64,000 nt of DNA from Monosporascus cannonballus (Eukaryota > Ascomycota > Sordariomycetes > Xylariales): NCBI GenBank assembly GCA_004154925.1, contig QJNS01000202.1:1-64000 (forward strand), given 5' to 3'. The stretch's first letter is position 1; every line of letters begins with the position of its first letter. Shown in pieces: positions 12,101 through 24,721 of this stretch. Below the pieces are notes generated by a model. It had not been told where the DNA came from. It did no database searches and saw only the letters and a program-made list of their open reading frames with translations. Both the position numbers and the translations under genes were made by a program.

Positions 12101-15100
12101 ATTAATTTACAAATTAAATAACTTCATAATGTTACGAAATCATTATTTCAATTCTTTCAGAAATATTCTTAACTATATTGTTTAATAATATAATATTTAT
12201 AAATTTTAAATCTTTATCCAAGTATTAAAAATTTATGTTATAGATTTCTATTTAGATATTATAATTTCGATTAATACAATAGCTTTAATCGTATAACAAT
12301 TTATAAAAGCTATAATAGTAACAGTTTAATTTAATATTATTTAAAAATATTCTTTGAAGCAAAACCTTAATTTATTCTTTATTTATATCGTTTGTTATTT
12401 TTATTAACTTTTTAATAATAAAGCTACGCTATTTTTTTTAATAAATTTGATTATTAAATCACATAAATACTATTAAGCTTATAATGAATTTCAAATATTC
12501 TACAAAATATTGGTTATGTTTTGCTTATTTTTAAAATTTATATTAATTTTAATTTCTTATAGAAAACAATATATTCGCTTAGAAATATTCTAATCGCTGT
12601 TAACGCAATTATAAATGAGGCTATACTTTTAAAATATGTCGATAATTTATATTAGACTTTAATAAATATTTTATACTCGTTTTTATTTGATATAAATTAA
12701 GCGTTGACAACTTAATTAATTAGGATATTAAATAAATTACAGTGGAATACCTATTTTAAACATGTCAATTAACAGCCGTTTCGTATAAAACTTAAATAAA
12801 ATTTATTTTTCGTAAATGTTAATAGGTATTACGCTGATAACGTAAAATAATTAAAGATTAATCAATTATATTTCATTATTCGTAATTATACTTCTATAGT
12901 ATATTTTATTATTATTAAGCCTTTTTATCAGTGTTTTTGTAATTTTTAAATTATTTTTTCAGTTTGTAGTATAAAATACCGCTTTAAATAAAATATTTCA
13001 AAGTTTTGATTTTACAACCTTTTTTAATTATTATATTTGCTAATTAATTAAGTAATGTTAACATAGTAAAAAATATTGTATATAGTTATAATCGTTCAAA
13101 TTAAATCGTAATCAAGATTTTTCTTTTTTATTTTAGTTGTTACGCTTATAAAATTTAACTGCATAATATTAAATTAAATATTAAGTACATTGTCCATTTC
13201 GTTTTATTAATTGTGAAAACTTTAAAACACTTCATTAACCTATTTAATAATTTATGATCGGTTGTTATTTTTTTTAAATGTGTATTTAATTTTACAAGCG
13301 AAAAATCGAATTTAAGCAACCTATTATAGGTATACAATGCTTGTTATTAAATTGATAAAATAATATATTCATAAAATTAATATCTTTATTTTAATTTATA
13401 ATTTTAACCAAATTATATAAATATAATGCCGAAAATATTTTAAAATATCTCGTACAATTTAATATTTTAATTTAATAACATTGTAATTTAACTAGGCTTT
13501 ATTTAAATATTACGCTTATAACGCGTCGATTACTTTGTATTATTACCTACTTGATTTAATATATTTTAAAGCTTTTATTTATACAAATCCTCTTTTACAT
13601 TAATTGTTATATTTAGAAATAATAATAAATAATAATTAAGATCATAATCGTAGAAGATTTCGTTTTAAATACTGTTATAATATATTTTAATTAACAACTT
13701 AAATAAAAGGTTGTATTTTAATAATATAATATATAATATATTTATTATAAAAACAGTCTTTTACAGGTTTTAATAAAAACAAATTTCTAAATCTTTTCTA
13801 ATTTTAACTGTATTAAATTAACAACCTTTCGTACTGTAAAAGATATCCGACTATAACTGTAAATTTATAATATTATTAGAACCTTTACATTTTAATCCTA
13901 ATTTCGATTAATTTGAAACTAAGAAAAGCTTTATTTATATTAAAATTATTTATAAATAATACCGTTAATTCGAATATTAAATTAGAAAAGGCTTTTTAAG
14001 TACACTAAAATAATAAGACACCAAATAAATAGACTTTACAAGTATAATAATATATTGAAATAACCTTCACAATAGTACGAACTTTTATATAATTCCTTTT
14101 CACCAAAATTAAAATAACTTAATTTTGTTTAAAATAAATCTATCAAAAACATTTTAAAATAAATCAGAAAATCAGTAGAAAATTGTTTGTAAATTTCTAG
14201 CACAAATATATCTTATAAAAAAAACGACTTTTAATTTTCTTGCAAAATGAATTAATTGCAAACCGCTATTTTCTTTAAAAACGACTATATATTCTAATAT
14301 CTAATAAATAAATGTTCCAATATTCCTTTTTAGTTATATATTCCTAAACTATTAATTAATTTATTTTTCTATTAATTAATACTATGTTATATTCAATTTA
14401 CTATTTTATATAAAGAATAATTTTAAATTTATATTAAATCATGATAAACTGTTTAAATCGGCTATATATTTACGTTCTTAATATGAAAAAGATTTTTTTC
14501 TACGAGTAAACGTATTGCCGCTTTTATTAATTAACGCCTTAATGTTTTTTAAAGTTAAATAAATTCTTTTAAATATCGCCGGAAATTAAAACAATTACGC
14601 TATTAATAATCTATGAAGCGTTGTAAAACAAAATATTGGCTTATTTTTTAGTAAATCTTATAATTCTTTCCAGCTTTTTAACTTTTTATTCTGTGTTTCT
14701 AAATATTATCGATATATCGAATAGTGCATTATATGTAAGAATTACTTTTTTAATTTTGAATTATATATAATATTTCTATAAACTATTTCTTTTTTAGTAT
14801 TATTATTGAGTTTTTTATTAGATTTTAATAATCAATATCTTAATATTTAGTATGGAGTTGTGTTAAAGTCTTTTTTCTAGAATTTAAACTATTTATATAG
14901 CTTTTTAAAAACCTTTATAATATTAATTATAAATCGTTTGCTTAATTAAAAATATATAAAAAGTTAACATAAATTGTTTTATTTTTTCGTTTTTTAAAGT
15001 TATTAACGCCAATAGAATAATTTATAAATTTACCAGCTATATTCTTGTTATATTCATTATTCGTAGAAATATTAGAATTAATTTGCTTTGCTGTTATTAA

Positions 15101-15200
15101 GAATATAATAATTTTTATCAGGTCAAATTTCAAATTTTCTTATATTATCTTTAAATTTATTTTTAATATTATTTTAGATTTCGTTATAAATTAAACCTCA
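9100..15200 (-). mobile_element. Element B: minus-strand gypsy relic (approximate limits)
   Basis: T-rich on the plus strand throughout, the bias seen where retroelements are coded on the minus strand, and anchored by an RNase H fragment at 13,155-13,337. Around 13,700-14,000 the minus strand also gives degraded text resembling the start of the RNase H domain. Integrase should lie at about 10-12.9 kb and is only faintly suggested. No LTR pair was found, so the limits follow composition only. A patch of better-preserved bases lies at about 9,857-9,890. Confidence 0.5.
13155..13337 (-). pseudogene. Gypsy RNase H fragment (element B)
   Basis: A 60-codon open frame on the minus strand contains ITTDHKLLNRLM, then NKTKWTMYLIFNLIL. 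This matches the TDHKNL...RRQARWxxxL pattern of the second half of gypsy RNase H, with Arg positions changed to Lys and similar residues. TDH carries a conserved Asp. It survives because few Gln or Trp codons fall in it. It is not a functional gene. Confidence 0.65.
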
Positions 15201-18200
15201 TTATTAAGAATGATATATCGGAATTGTCGGGGTTTGCAAAAAACTAAAAAAATAAATAATCGAGTAAATTATCAAATCGTCACTTTTATTATATATTTAA
15301 ATTTAATGCATTTTTAATAAATAAATACTATTAAAAGTTCGTACATGATATTTTATTAATTTATTCTTTTTAACGTATAACACAATTACATCATTTGATG
15401 CAGCATTAATTTCTATTATATTGTAAAATAAAGTTTGTTATTAATACCTATTTAAATATTAAATTTAAAAACTTAAATAATGTTATTATATTAACAAACT
15501 ACTGCCTTTTTTAGTTTTACAGCTCATGTAAAGTCTTTTGAATTAAACTTTTAAAAATATATTATTACATAATAAACTTAAATTTAGAAGGTTTTGCGTA
15601 GGCTATTTTAATTGATTTTATTTTTAAGATTTAAAATTTTTAAGGTTTTATCAAAATCGAATTAAACTTTAATTAGTTTATATTAAATATTTTTCAAAAT
15701 ATCTTTTACGTTTTTTTTCATTTGAGTCTTTAACATTGTATTAATTATTTATTTATTAAGATTTCGTAAATAAAAATAATGCCGTTTTATATATTTGTTT
15801 TCGTATATACAATTAAAGATTTATTTTATATATATTTATCATTATTACGATTTTTTATATAAAATATTATGTAATCAATATAATAAAAATAAAAATAAAT
15901 ATAAAAATGTTAAATTTTATAAAAACATTAACTAGGGTTATTTATAGTAAAACTATTTTAAAATGAATTTATTTAAAGTATTTTTCATAACGTAAACCAG
16001 ATTAATTTTAATAATATAATTTTAATGAATAGCAAATATTAATATATAAAAGCTTAAAACTATCGTAAAATAAACTATATTTAACATAATAAATATATAT
16101 TTTTTATATCTTTCAATATTTCTATATTAATTAATATAATGTAATATGTTATTTATAAATTATTTAAAATGTTTAAATATATTATATATATATTTTAATA
16201 AACTTTTAAAACCAAATTTCTTTTAATTATTTAATTTTAAAATATTATTGAAAATTCTAGATTAATTAACATTTATCGAAACCAAGACTATTTATATTAA
16301 ATTAGAAAAATATTAATTTATATATATTACATATTTGTTATAACTTAATAAATGAATTTTGAAGAACTACGAAATTTATATTCATAATTTGAATAATTAT
16401 GATAAAAATCATTTTATTTATAATAAAGTTTTATTTAATTATAATTATTGCATATAATATTTATGATCTTAATTTACATAATACTATTATTATATTCTAT
16501 TAAAAATATTTTTAATTTAAAATTATATAATAATATATTAATTTAATACTGTTTTAAATATATTAAAAAATATTGAAACTAATTTTTAATATATTTGAAT
16601 ACCTTTAAAATTGCATAAAAATATTTTTAAATTTTTAAACTAAATTAATTAAATATAATTAATAACTATTAATATATTTATATTAATAAAATATTAATTA
16701 AATGTATTTATAACATTTCACTTAAATAGTTAAATATATATATAATAATCTAATAAAAAACAAATAAAATTATATTATATATAAGAAATTAATATATGAA
16801 TAAATAAAAATCATTATTTAGGTTATAATAGAAATATAATAAAAAATGTTAAAAATATACTAATTCAGAATTAAATATTATTTTTAACATAATAATAAAA
16901 TAGTACATTTTTAATATATTTTTAATAAATATTATATATATTAATTTTTGATGGTAATTATAAAACATTATTAATATTAAAACCTTTAAAATATCTTTAA
17001 AATATTTTAAAATATGGAACCTTATTTTATTATAATAAAATTTATAATTAATTTATTTATTATCAGAAGATATCCCAATATAAACAGTACGATTAAATAT
17101 AAGCGACCAATTATCTATTTATTTATTTATAATAATAAAGAACTGTATTTGCGGTCTAATATAAATATAATTTACATATAAGTTTATTATTATATTTATT
17201 TTTGTAAAAGATATAACATTATATTATTATTTCGCTTATATATTTATATTTTAATATATTATGAATATTGTTTAATATAATATAGAAAATATAATAAATA
17301 ATAATATTATATTTATGAAACGAAAATATGTTTATTATTTAATTAATGATTTTAATTTGTATCTTATAAATAAAAGTTCATAGATTAATAGAAAAATATA
17401 TAAATATAAATCTAATGGTAAAAAATAAACGAATTCTTAATTTATATAAACAGTTAAGATTTATATACCTATATTATAATTTTATGTGTATAATTATAAT
17501 TGCTGAATTTTTAATATTCTTAATTTCGAAAAGTATATACCTTTTTAAAAATAAGATTTATAAAAACATAGATACATATTTATAAATATAAGGTTTTTAT
17601 AAATTAAGTAATATTAATTGTTGACAATATATTTTCAATACCAGTATTAATTTATATTTTTTTAAATACAATTCTATAAAAATTGTCGAAAGTTTATAAA
17701 GTTAGTTTTTCGAAATACATTCGATGTTTACTTTGTAATAATTATGTAAATATTTCAAAATATATAAATTATGCGTTAAAATATTGTCATTTTCTCATAT
17801 TTTTAATAAATGTAATATATAACTCTGTTTTTAACAAATTAACAACTTAAATAATACCGAGGTCTAAATAAAGAAAATCGATATAATGCTGGTAAAACTT
17901 GTCAAAAGTTAGAGAATTATCATTGACGTTTTAAATATGATCCAAAAGATTAAATATTTAATAAAACAGCTTTTATTAAAAATATAATCGCAAATAAACA
18001 ACGTAAACACACTCTGTTAAAAACTAAACAATGTGCTCAAAAAATGATATAAAAAAAGAAATTAATAATACCTCGATAGGGTATATCGAACGTAAATAGA
18101 AATTATCAAGAAAATATTTATAAAAAATAAAAATAAATGTTATTATAGAAATTAATAATATTTTAATCGAAATAGGAGTAATAATTAAGTTAATATTATT

Positions 18201-20900
18201 AAGGTTTGATATAATAAAAGTATAGAAATATTAAATATAGTAAGAATATTTATATATTAAACTAATTTGAAAAAGTTTATCATTATATTAATTATAATGT
18301 GGCATTGAGCTAATTATAATTAGTTAGAATTACGAATTTAAACATAATATAAAAATAATTTAAAAAAATAAAATATAGTACTATTTAACGGTAATTAATG
18401 TCCAACTTAATTAACTAAAAGAATTTTAAAATCTTATACCCGGAAGATTATATATAACTTGAACACAAATATATTAATATATTTCCTTTTAAATTATTTG
18501 TACTTATTTTACTATTATTTCTTTTACATATTTAATTCTTTATATATAGTAAAATACATAATTAATAATATTATATTTCGATATAATAATATTAATATTC
18601 ATATAAAATCATATTAAGATTTAAACAATTGCAGTAAATCTCGTAATATAACTTATATTTTTAGTACAATGTAAATTACTACAAATATAGTTTATTTGGA
18701 TAAAAAATACGAAGTAATTGAAAAAGGCTTAAAACTGGCCTGAAAAGTATTTAAAGAATAATAAAGTTTTACAAAACGAATTGATTAAAAATGTAAAGAA
18801 TATACAGAAAATATTGAATCTAGAAATTTCGATTAGCAAAGAAAAACATAGATAATATATTGTGAACAATATATATATATTTATATATAATATATAAAAG
18901 AAGGTATTTATTAGAGTATAATATATATATATATATATAAGATTTAGGGTTTTAATTAAACCAGACGAAAAAGCTAAATAAATAATAAATTTATATTTTC
19001 GCATTATTTTTCTTTAAAACGAAATTCATAACCAAATAACTTGATGAAGTTAGCTAGAAAGGCAATTCGTAAAAACATTTTTAATTTATAAAAAAGGTAG
19101 TTTCATGTAACGTTTTAAATATTACAACACTTTTATTTCGAATTTCGATTTTTAATTAACATTTATTACAATATTTTAAAAAAAATAGAATTCTAAAAGT
19201 ATTAATTTGTGTCTTTATTTAAAAGCTATAAAAACATAATGTTAATACATTATAATACAGTATTATTAAATAAATAATTTAATAAAACAATTATAATAAA
19301 ACAAAAAAATAATAACAATGACTTTCATATCAAGTGCGTTGGAAAAAGATAATTAGTGAAATAAAATAATACTTTGTGTATAAAAATATGAATATAATAT
19401 AGTAAATTGAAAAATATATTGTAAAGTCATAAAAGATTAAGCGCAATAAGACGCATATTCTAAAAGAATTTTAAACCTACCAATAAAATCTATTAACAGC
19501 TGTCATATCTTACATATATAAATCGGAATATATTACAATATTATATTCATCCACTTTTCATTCATAATTAGAAATTACATAATACTCAATATTTAAAAAT
19601 AATGAAGTTACAATAAAAATTGTATTTAAAGGTTTAAATAATTATTAATGTTTAAAACTGAAACTTGATTTCAAATATAGAAAACATATCTAGAAAATCA
19701 ATATCTTTAAAATTTTATATAAAAATAATATTAAATAATAAACATTAATACAATTTTCATACATATTAATAATATAATGGCAAAATAAATGGTACATATC
19801 GTAATATAAGGCTTAAATTAGGAAAACAATTAGTTAGGTAAAATATATTTTACCACTAATTATGAAATTATAATTTTAAAACCCGAAATTGTAATATTCA
19901 ATTAAAAATAGCAAGTATTTTAAATATAGAAATATAATAATTATATTATTACATAGAAGCATAATATATAAAAACCAAATATTAAATATACTATGTATTA
20001 TTATTATTATTCGAGTTAAATTTCAGGCAAAAAATAATGATTTATAAGAGTAACTCCAAAGATTCAAGATATTAATTAATAAACTATCGCAGTATTATAT
20101 AAATAAATAATATTTTAAATATATATTTAATTTGAAATAAATATAATGGAACTTATAAAATTATAAAGAATTATTGAACGAAAGCTTCTTAATCAAACTG
20201 TATTTTAATTATGATTTTAATAATAATTAACTAAATAATTTTAAAAATAATAAATTTTTGTTGCGAAATTTCTTGTACATTATTGTATATTTTTTATATT
20301 TTTAATAATATAAAAGAATACAGTTTATAACTATATGTTAATAATTACACCATATTACTATTAAAAACCGGCTATAAATACATCTATTTTTAATGTGAAA
20401 TATTAGTGTTATCAAACTATTAAAATATAAATAGAACATAGTTTTTATACTAAAATACGATGTACTTAAATATTTAATTATAATAATATATTTAATACAT
20501 GTCTTAATATCGTTTAATAGTTAATAAATTATCTTTTGCAACAATGTTTTAATATTTTTATTGTATATTATTGTGACGATAGTTTAATTTCGTTGAAAAC
20601 AAAACGGTTAAATATAAAATAGGTTTATAATATATAATAAATTATATATATCGGAAAACGATTAATTAACGTAATTACGATTTATATAAATAATATAATA
20701 ATATTTAAAATATATTTTTATGTTGAAATGTATTTTAACAAGCTTTCAATTTAGTATATTTATAATATAACAAATTTTAGAAGTAATTTAAAAGAATGTT
20801 AATCTATTTTACCTTTATTACTCATTCTGAGAAATCTATTCGGGACTTTATTAAAGATATTATATATTGATTTAATTTTACTAAAACCAATAAATTATAT
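15200..20900. other. Very AT-rich stretch, no gene recognised
   Basis: Among the most AT-rich parts of the window, with little strand bias and no recognisable motif on either strand. It contains AT microsatellites (for example about 18,918-18,940). The minus-strand open frame at 18,729-19,004 is Ile/Tyr/Phe-rich and looks like a chance frame in AT-rich sequence. Confidence 0.5.
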
Positions 20901-21441
20901 ATAATAGGATATAAAGATATTTGTAAAACAAAATAAATATTTCGCCATATAACTAAAAAATCAACAGTTTCAACACCTATATACGTTAGAAATCCTTGTT
21001 TATACTTTTTTAAAAAACGCTTTAAGGCTATTTTCTTATATTACTTGGCTTTTTTAAAAGAAAGTCGTCTCAGTTTTTGAAATAACGAATCTCTAGTAAC
21101 GCGTTCGCGAGTTTTTAAAAGTAATCTTTATTTTTATTCGTTATATTTTTGTTTATTAATTTCTTTTAATTTAACAAACTTTTCAGAAATACGTATAATT
21201 AATAATAGCTTACCTACGTAAACCTTTTAAGAAATTAAGTACGACTTTAACTTTTTACAATATTAAAATATTAATAATGGAAGTAATTCTAAATAAAAGC
21301 GTTTTTAATACCTTAAGTTATTACTATTATTGTAACGTAATTAATCGCCGATTACTTAATTAAATACGTATAAATATATTATTTAGTTTTATAAACGCAA
21401 TAAAGGTCTTATTTCGACGCTTAATACAAAAAGATTTTATA
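20900..21441 (-). other. Partly degraded T-rich segment left of the gag element
   Basis: Less AT-rich than the DNA to its left and T-rich on the plus strand. The minus strand reads as a long frame broken mostly by TAA/TAG, suggesting RIP-hit coding sequence of unknown family. No domain recognised. Confidence 0.35.
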
Positions 21442-21608
21442 TGTATAAGGGGCTGCATACGCAGTAGCTAAGGATATGGGCCATAACAGGTTTATTAAGA
21501 AATATAGGAAATAACTAAGAAGATGCGTGGGAGCAGCTAGTTATATATACGGGAGCCACGGGATTAACGTTACGTTAATCCCTTTACTAGGGCCTTTAGC
21601 CCGTAACA
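21442..21608 (-). repeat. 3' LTR of the gag-only element
   Basis: 167 bp, TGTATAAGG...CCCGTAACA on the plus strand. Near-identical to 22,792-22,956. Adjacent to the polypurine tract, so it is the 3' LTR in minus orientation. Confidence 0.85.
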
Positions 21609-21825
21609 TAACCCCCCTTTCTAGATCTAATCCTTGCTTTTTCCTGCTACGCGGCAAACATTTATTTATAGCACCTTTTTAAGGACCTTATTCTAAGGCG
21701 GCGATATTCGCAAATCCTAATCCGAAAGGTTCTCCGACGGTCATAGGGAGACCACGCCGTATGCTTTACGCCCGTACGTCTCTGGCGCGTTACGCGCCAT
21801 CAGCTTTATATCCTTGCGTTATTTT

Positions 21826-22700
21826 CCCCAAAATTTTTTTTCTGCCAGTTTTTTTAACTTTTCGTAAGCATCGAACTTATTTAGGTTTTTTTAAGCTTTA
21901 TCAAACGCTTCCGCGGCTGCTTTTTATCGTTTAAGTAGTGACAGAACCTTTAAGGCCTTATTAACGCCAATATGTCGGACGGCAATTTCCTTCCCTTTGG
22001 AATAATTCCTTTAAAAATACCCCGTTTCGCCATACCCTAAATAACGCCTTTTTATTCGCTAGCGGCGCTTATGTTAAAAATTAATACCTATCGTACCGAT
22101 TTCCATATTTTTTATAATATCGCCTTTCGATTAAAAAATTATTACGCGCAAACGCGCCGGGATAAAGGCCGTTAAAAACGATATTTCCGAACGGCAAAGG
22201 AATTACGCGAACTTTTCCCAAATATTAAGCCACCTTTCGTAATCCAATTATTTCCTCGTTTCGGCGTTAAGGCCCGAAATTAACAAAAGAATTTTAGCTT
22301 TATCCGGCCATTCGTTTTTTCTGGCCTGGTAAAAAACATTTTCGAATATAGGAACGTATTCGGACGCCGTTTAAGCGTTATATTAACGTAATTTGGTTAA
22401 GCGTTAATTAGCTTTTTATTCTTTATTAGGTTTTTTTAAGGTAATGGCGATATAGTTTAAAAAAATTTGGGGGTTCGGCTTTTTTAAGGCTTTTTGTATA
22501 TACGGTAAAAACGTTAATTTTTAAAGCTAAGGGCTAAGGGCTCCCCAAATATAGAAAAATTACGTACGATCTTTGCCGATCGCTTTTCCGTTAACGAATA
22601 ATTTCTTATTTATTTTAAGCCTTTAGGCGTTATGGTTTTTACGGCCTTATAATTTACGAACGGTTCGTAAAACCTAACGGCGCGGTTTCTTGGTGTCCAT
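21826..22700 (-). pseudogene. Gypsy-type gag pseudogene
   Basis: One continuous minus-strand frame starts at ATG 22,700 (in GCCATGGAC, a good context) and runs to about 21,826, interrupted by more than ten TAA/TAG and no obvious indel. The centre reads SEYVPIFENVFYQARKNEWP then DKAKILLLISGLNAETRK, the retrotransposon gag (PF03732-like) pattern of SxxEYxxxFxxxxxxxxWPDxAK...GL. A zinc knuckle follows: GYGETGYF...NYSKG, a CxxCGxxGHxxxxCP motif with Cys changed to Tyr (TGC/TGT to TAC/TAT) and His to Tyr. A Lys-rich tail of about 60 residues ends at a TAA near 21,826. Gag would form the particle and bind RNA. No protease, RT or integrase follows before the LTR. Confidence 0.8.
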
Positions 22701-22791
22701 GGCGAATAAGCTGCGTACGAATAGTGGGTGCGTAACGCTGGCGTATTTTTTACAACGACGGACCGTTCGCGAAAAAGGAGATTTTTCAATA

Positions 22792-22956
22792 TGTAAAGGG
22801 CTGCATACGCAGTAGCTAAGGATATAGGCCATAATAGGTCTATTGAGAAATATAGGGAATAACTAAGAAGATGCGTGGGAGCAGCTAGTTATATATACGG
22901 GAGCCACGGGATTAACGTTACACTAATCCCTCCACTAGGGCCCTTGGCCCGTGATA
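22792..22956 (-). repeat. 5' LTR of the gag-only element
   Basis: 165 bp matching 21,442-21,608. Its outer end is CGTGATA where the partner has CGTAACA, the CA-to-TA change typical of RIP. The priming site beyond the other end was not identified. Confidence 0.85.
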
Positions 22957-24323
22957 ATATGTTTTAATTTTTAAATCAGATTTTAACTTTAACCTATAAT
23001 TGTAATGAATAGCTATTGTACCCGATTAGCGTTAAAATAATGTAAAGAAATAAAAAAGATTAACTATTTCGATATATAACTTACTTTAGATAACTTAGAC
23101 CTCTACTAGCTTGTTTTTAATTTTGATATATATTTATATATTACGCCAAAGTATTAAAATTAACCCATCAAATAACGTATTTACGGAACGAGTTAAGAAA
23201 GCTTTATTTTAAATTTAATAAATTTAATACTTTGAATCTACGTTAAGCATAAATTAATACGCATATAAAACCTTTTCGAAAATTTTAAATGCGCATTAAA
23301 ATTAATATAATTAAGTTAAAACTCGAGAAATATATTAATTGTAATATTTTCATAACTGCAATAACACAAATATCGCGTATATTATTTTTTTCATAGGCGG
23401 TTTAAGGGTAATTCAATACGGGAAAAGGTCGTCTAACTATGGTTTTACTCGTACAAACTGCGGTTATTTCGTCGTAATTATAAAAGAAATTAAAATTGCC
23501 AAATCGAGAACGCTTTTATAATTATAACAACGCCTTTATAGGTTACATCCTTATATACCTGATTTTCTAATATATCTTATGCAGAAAAAATCCGTTGAAT
23601 TCTTTTTTTAACAATGTAAACTAACGTTACTACGTCGTAATTATAAAAAGATTCGAGACAACTAAATTCGAAACTCCCTTATAGCTATAACGCAGTAACT
23701 ATGACCCGTACGAGCAAATATGTAATTAAACGGGGTTTGTACACATTAATTTCTTTTTAGAAACCTTTTAACAAATTATTAAATATATTAATTAGGTTAT
23801 GATCATTATAAAACGTTAAAAGTACTTAGATACGAATTATCTTTATAATTATACCGTAATAATCTTTATATATATTATTTTATTATAAGCTTTTTAAAAA
23901 TAAATTAACATAGAAAAAATCAGTTTAAATATATTTTTGCCGGTAAGAAATATTTTTCTTACATTATACCAATAACTGTGTTCCTATTTAAAAATTTATA
24001 CAAAACGAAGATTTTAATTTATTTTTCTAATACTTTTATTAAATTCGTACCGATTAGAAAATTATATATATTTATCATTCTTATAATATTATAAGAAGTT
24101 TTTATTATTATAATATTTGTAAAGTTTGAAAATAAAGCTTTTAATATTTTTATAAATTTATTATAAAATATATCAACGCAATATTAAAAATTGCTTAATT
24201 ATAGCGGCGCCATAAACGTAATTGGAACCTTTAAAATAAGATTTAATTTTTATAAAATAATATATAAACACAAAATTAACAGTTTTTATGCCAAAGTATG
24301 TTAAAAATCTTTGTTCGTAATTA
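22957..24323. other. AT-rich spacer between two retroelements
   Basis: No gene seen. The stretch 23,380-23,730 is less AT-rich and contains the inverted repeat listed separately. The rest is featureless AT-rich DNA. Confidence 0.4.
23444..23718. repeat. Nested inverted repeat, MITE-like
   Basis: The left part (TTTTACTCGTAC... from about 23,444 to 23,535) matches the reverse complement of the right part (about 23,626-23,718, ending GTACGAGCAAAT). Within the right part, 23,626-23,699 is a foldback of its own: GTTACTACGTCGTAATTATA against GTTACTGCGTTATAGCTATA read from the other end, 24-bp arms in a 74-bp unit. The left part also folds, with CGTCGTAATTATAAAAG facing CTTTTATAATTATAACAACG. This looks like two copies of a small terminal-inverted-repeat element in opposite orientation, or one larger palindrome. 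No transposase, and no target duplication could be fixed. Confidence 0.6.
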
Positions 24324-24721
24324 TGATATGGCCTGCTAGCCAAAGGCTTAAAGAAACGGTCAGGACAAGATATTGTAAATTTCCAATCTTGAGAAAAAGG
24401 TTATATAACGAAAATTGGTTGAATAAAGTCGATTCCATTAGGTTCGACTAATACTCGAATACGGTTAATTTGATTATGATCGACGAATAGTTATATAAAA
24501 ACCGTTGAATTACTAGGATAATTTAATATATAATTACACTTGTTACATTTTCATAATTTTAATAATTTTAATTGATAATTATGATTTATTATTTAAAATA
24601 TTTTTAATGCTACGAAACGTAAAAAGTTTATTATAATAGTACTTAAATTCGTAGGATATATTTATTAATATTCATTTGTATAATATAAATCTAATAATTA
24701 ATTAAAGTTTTAACAGTTATA
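24324..24721 (+). repeat. 5' LTR of element E (TGTTATGG-type)
   Basis: Starts TGATATGGCCTGCTAG, a lightly RIP-altered form of TGTTATGGCCTGCCAG at 41,329, and ends CAGTTATA, an altered ...GTCACA. The first ~190 bp match the LTRs at 36,649 and 41,329. The second half matches the other LTR type too (7,450; 39,343; 51,153; 57,663). Confidence 0.75.

Larger units (their letters stand above)
21442..22956 (-). mobile_element. Gag-only LTR retrotransposon (TR-GAG-like)
   Basis: Two direct repeats of 167 and 165 bp flank about 1.18 kb of internal DNA, which holds one traceable minus-strand frame, a Ty3-type gag, and no pol. On the minus strand the LTRs run TGTTACGGGC...TTATACA. A polypurine tract AAAGGGGGG (21,612-21,620) sits three bases from the 3' LTR, which fixes the orientation. 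The LTRs differ at roughly a dozen sites, mostly transitions. RIP is clearly lighter here than around it, suggesting later arrival. Such an element would have needed pol from a relative. No clean target duplication was found (TTATA left, ATATG right). Confidence 0.8.

Noticed and set aside
14942..15133. A 63-codon minus-strand frame
   Set aside because: Asn/Ile/Lys-rich, no motif, and inside degraded repeat DNA.
18729..19004. A 91-codon minus-strand frame with many Ile, Tyr and Phe
   Set aside because: It spans an AT microsatellite that gives a run of Tyr-Ile, and no motif is present. A chance frame.
23626..23699. CRISPR-like or tRNA-like structure in the foldback units
   Set aside because: No regular spacer array and no tRNA arms. 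The structure is a simple inverted repeat in a eukaryotic context.
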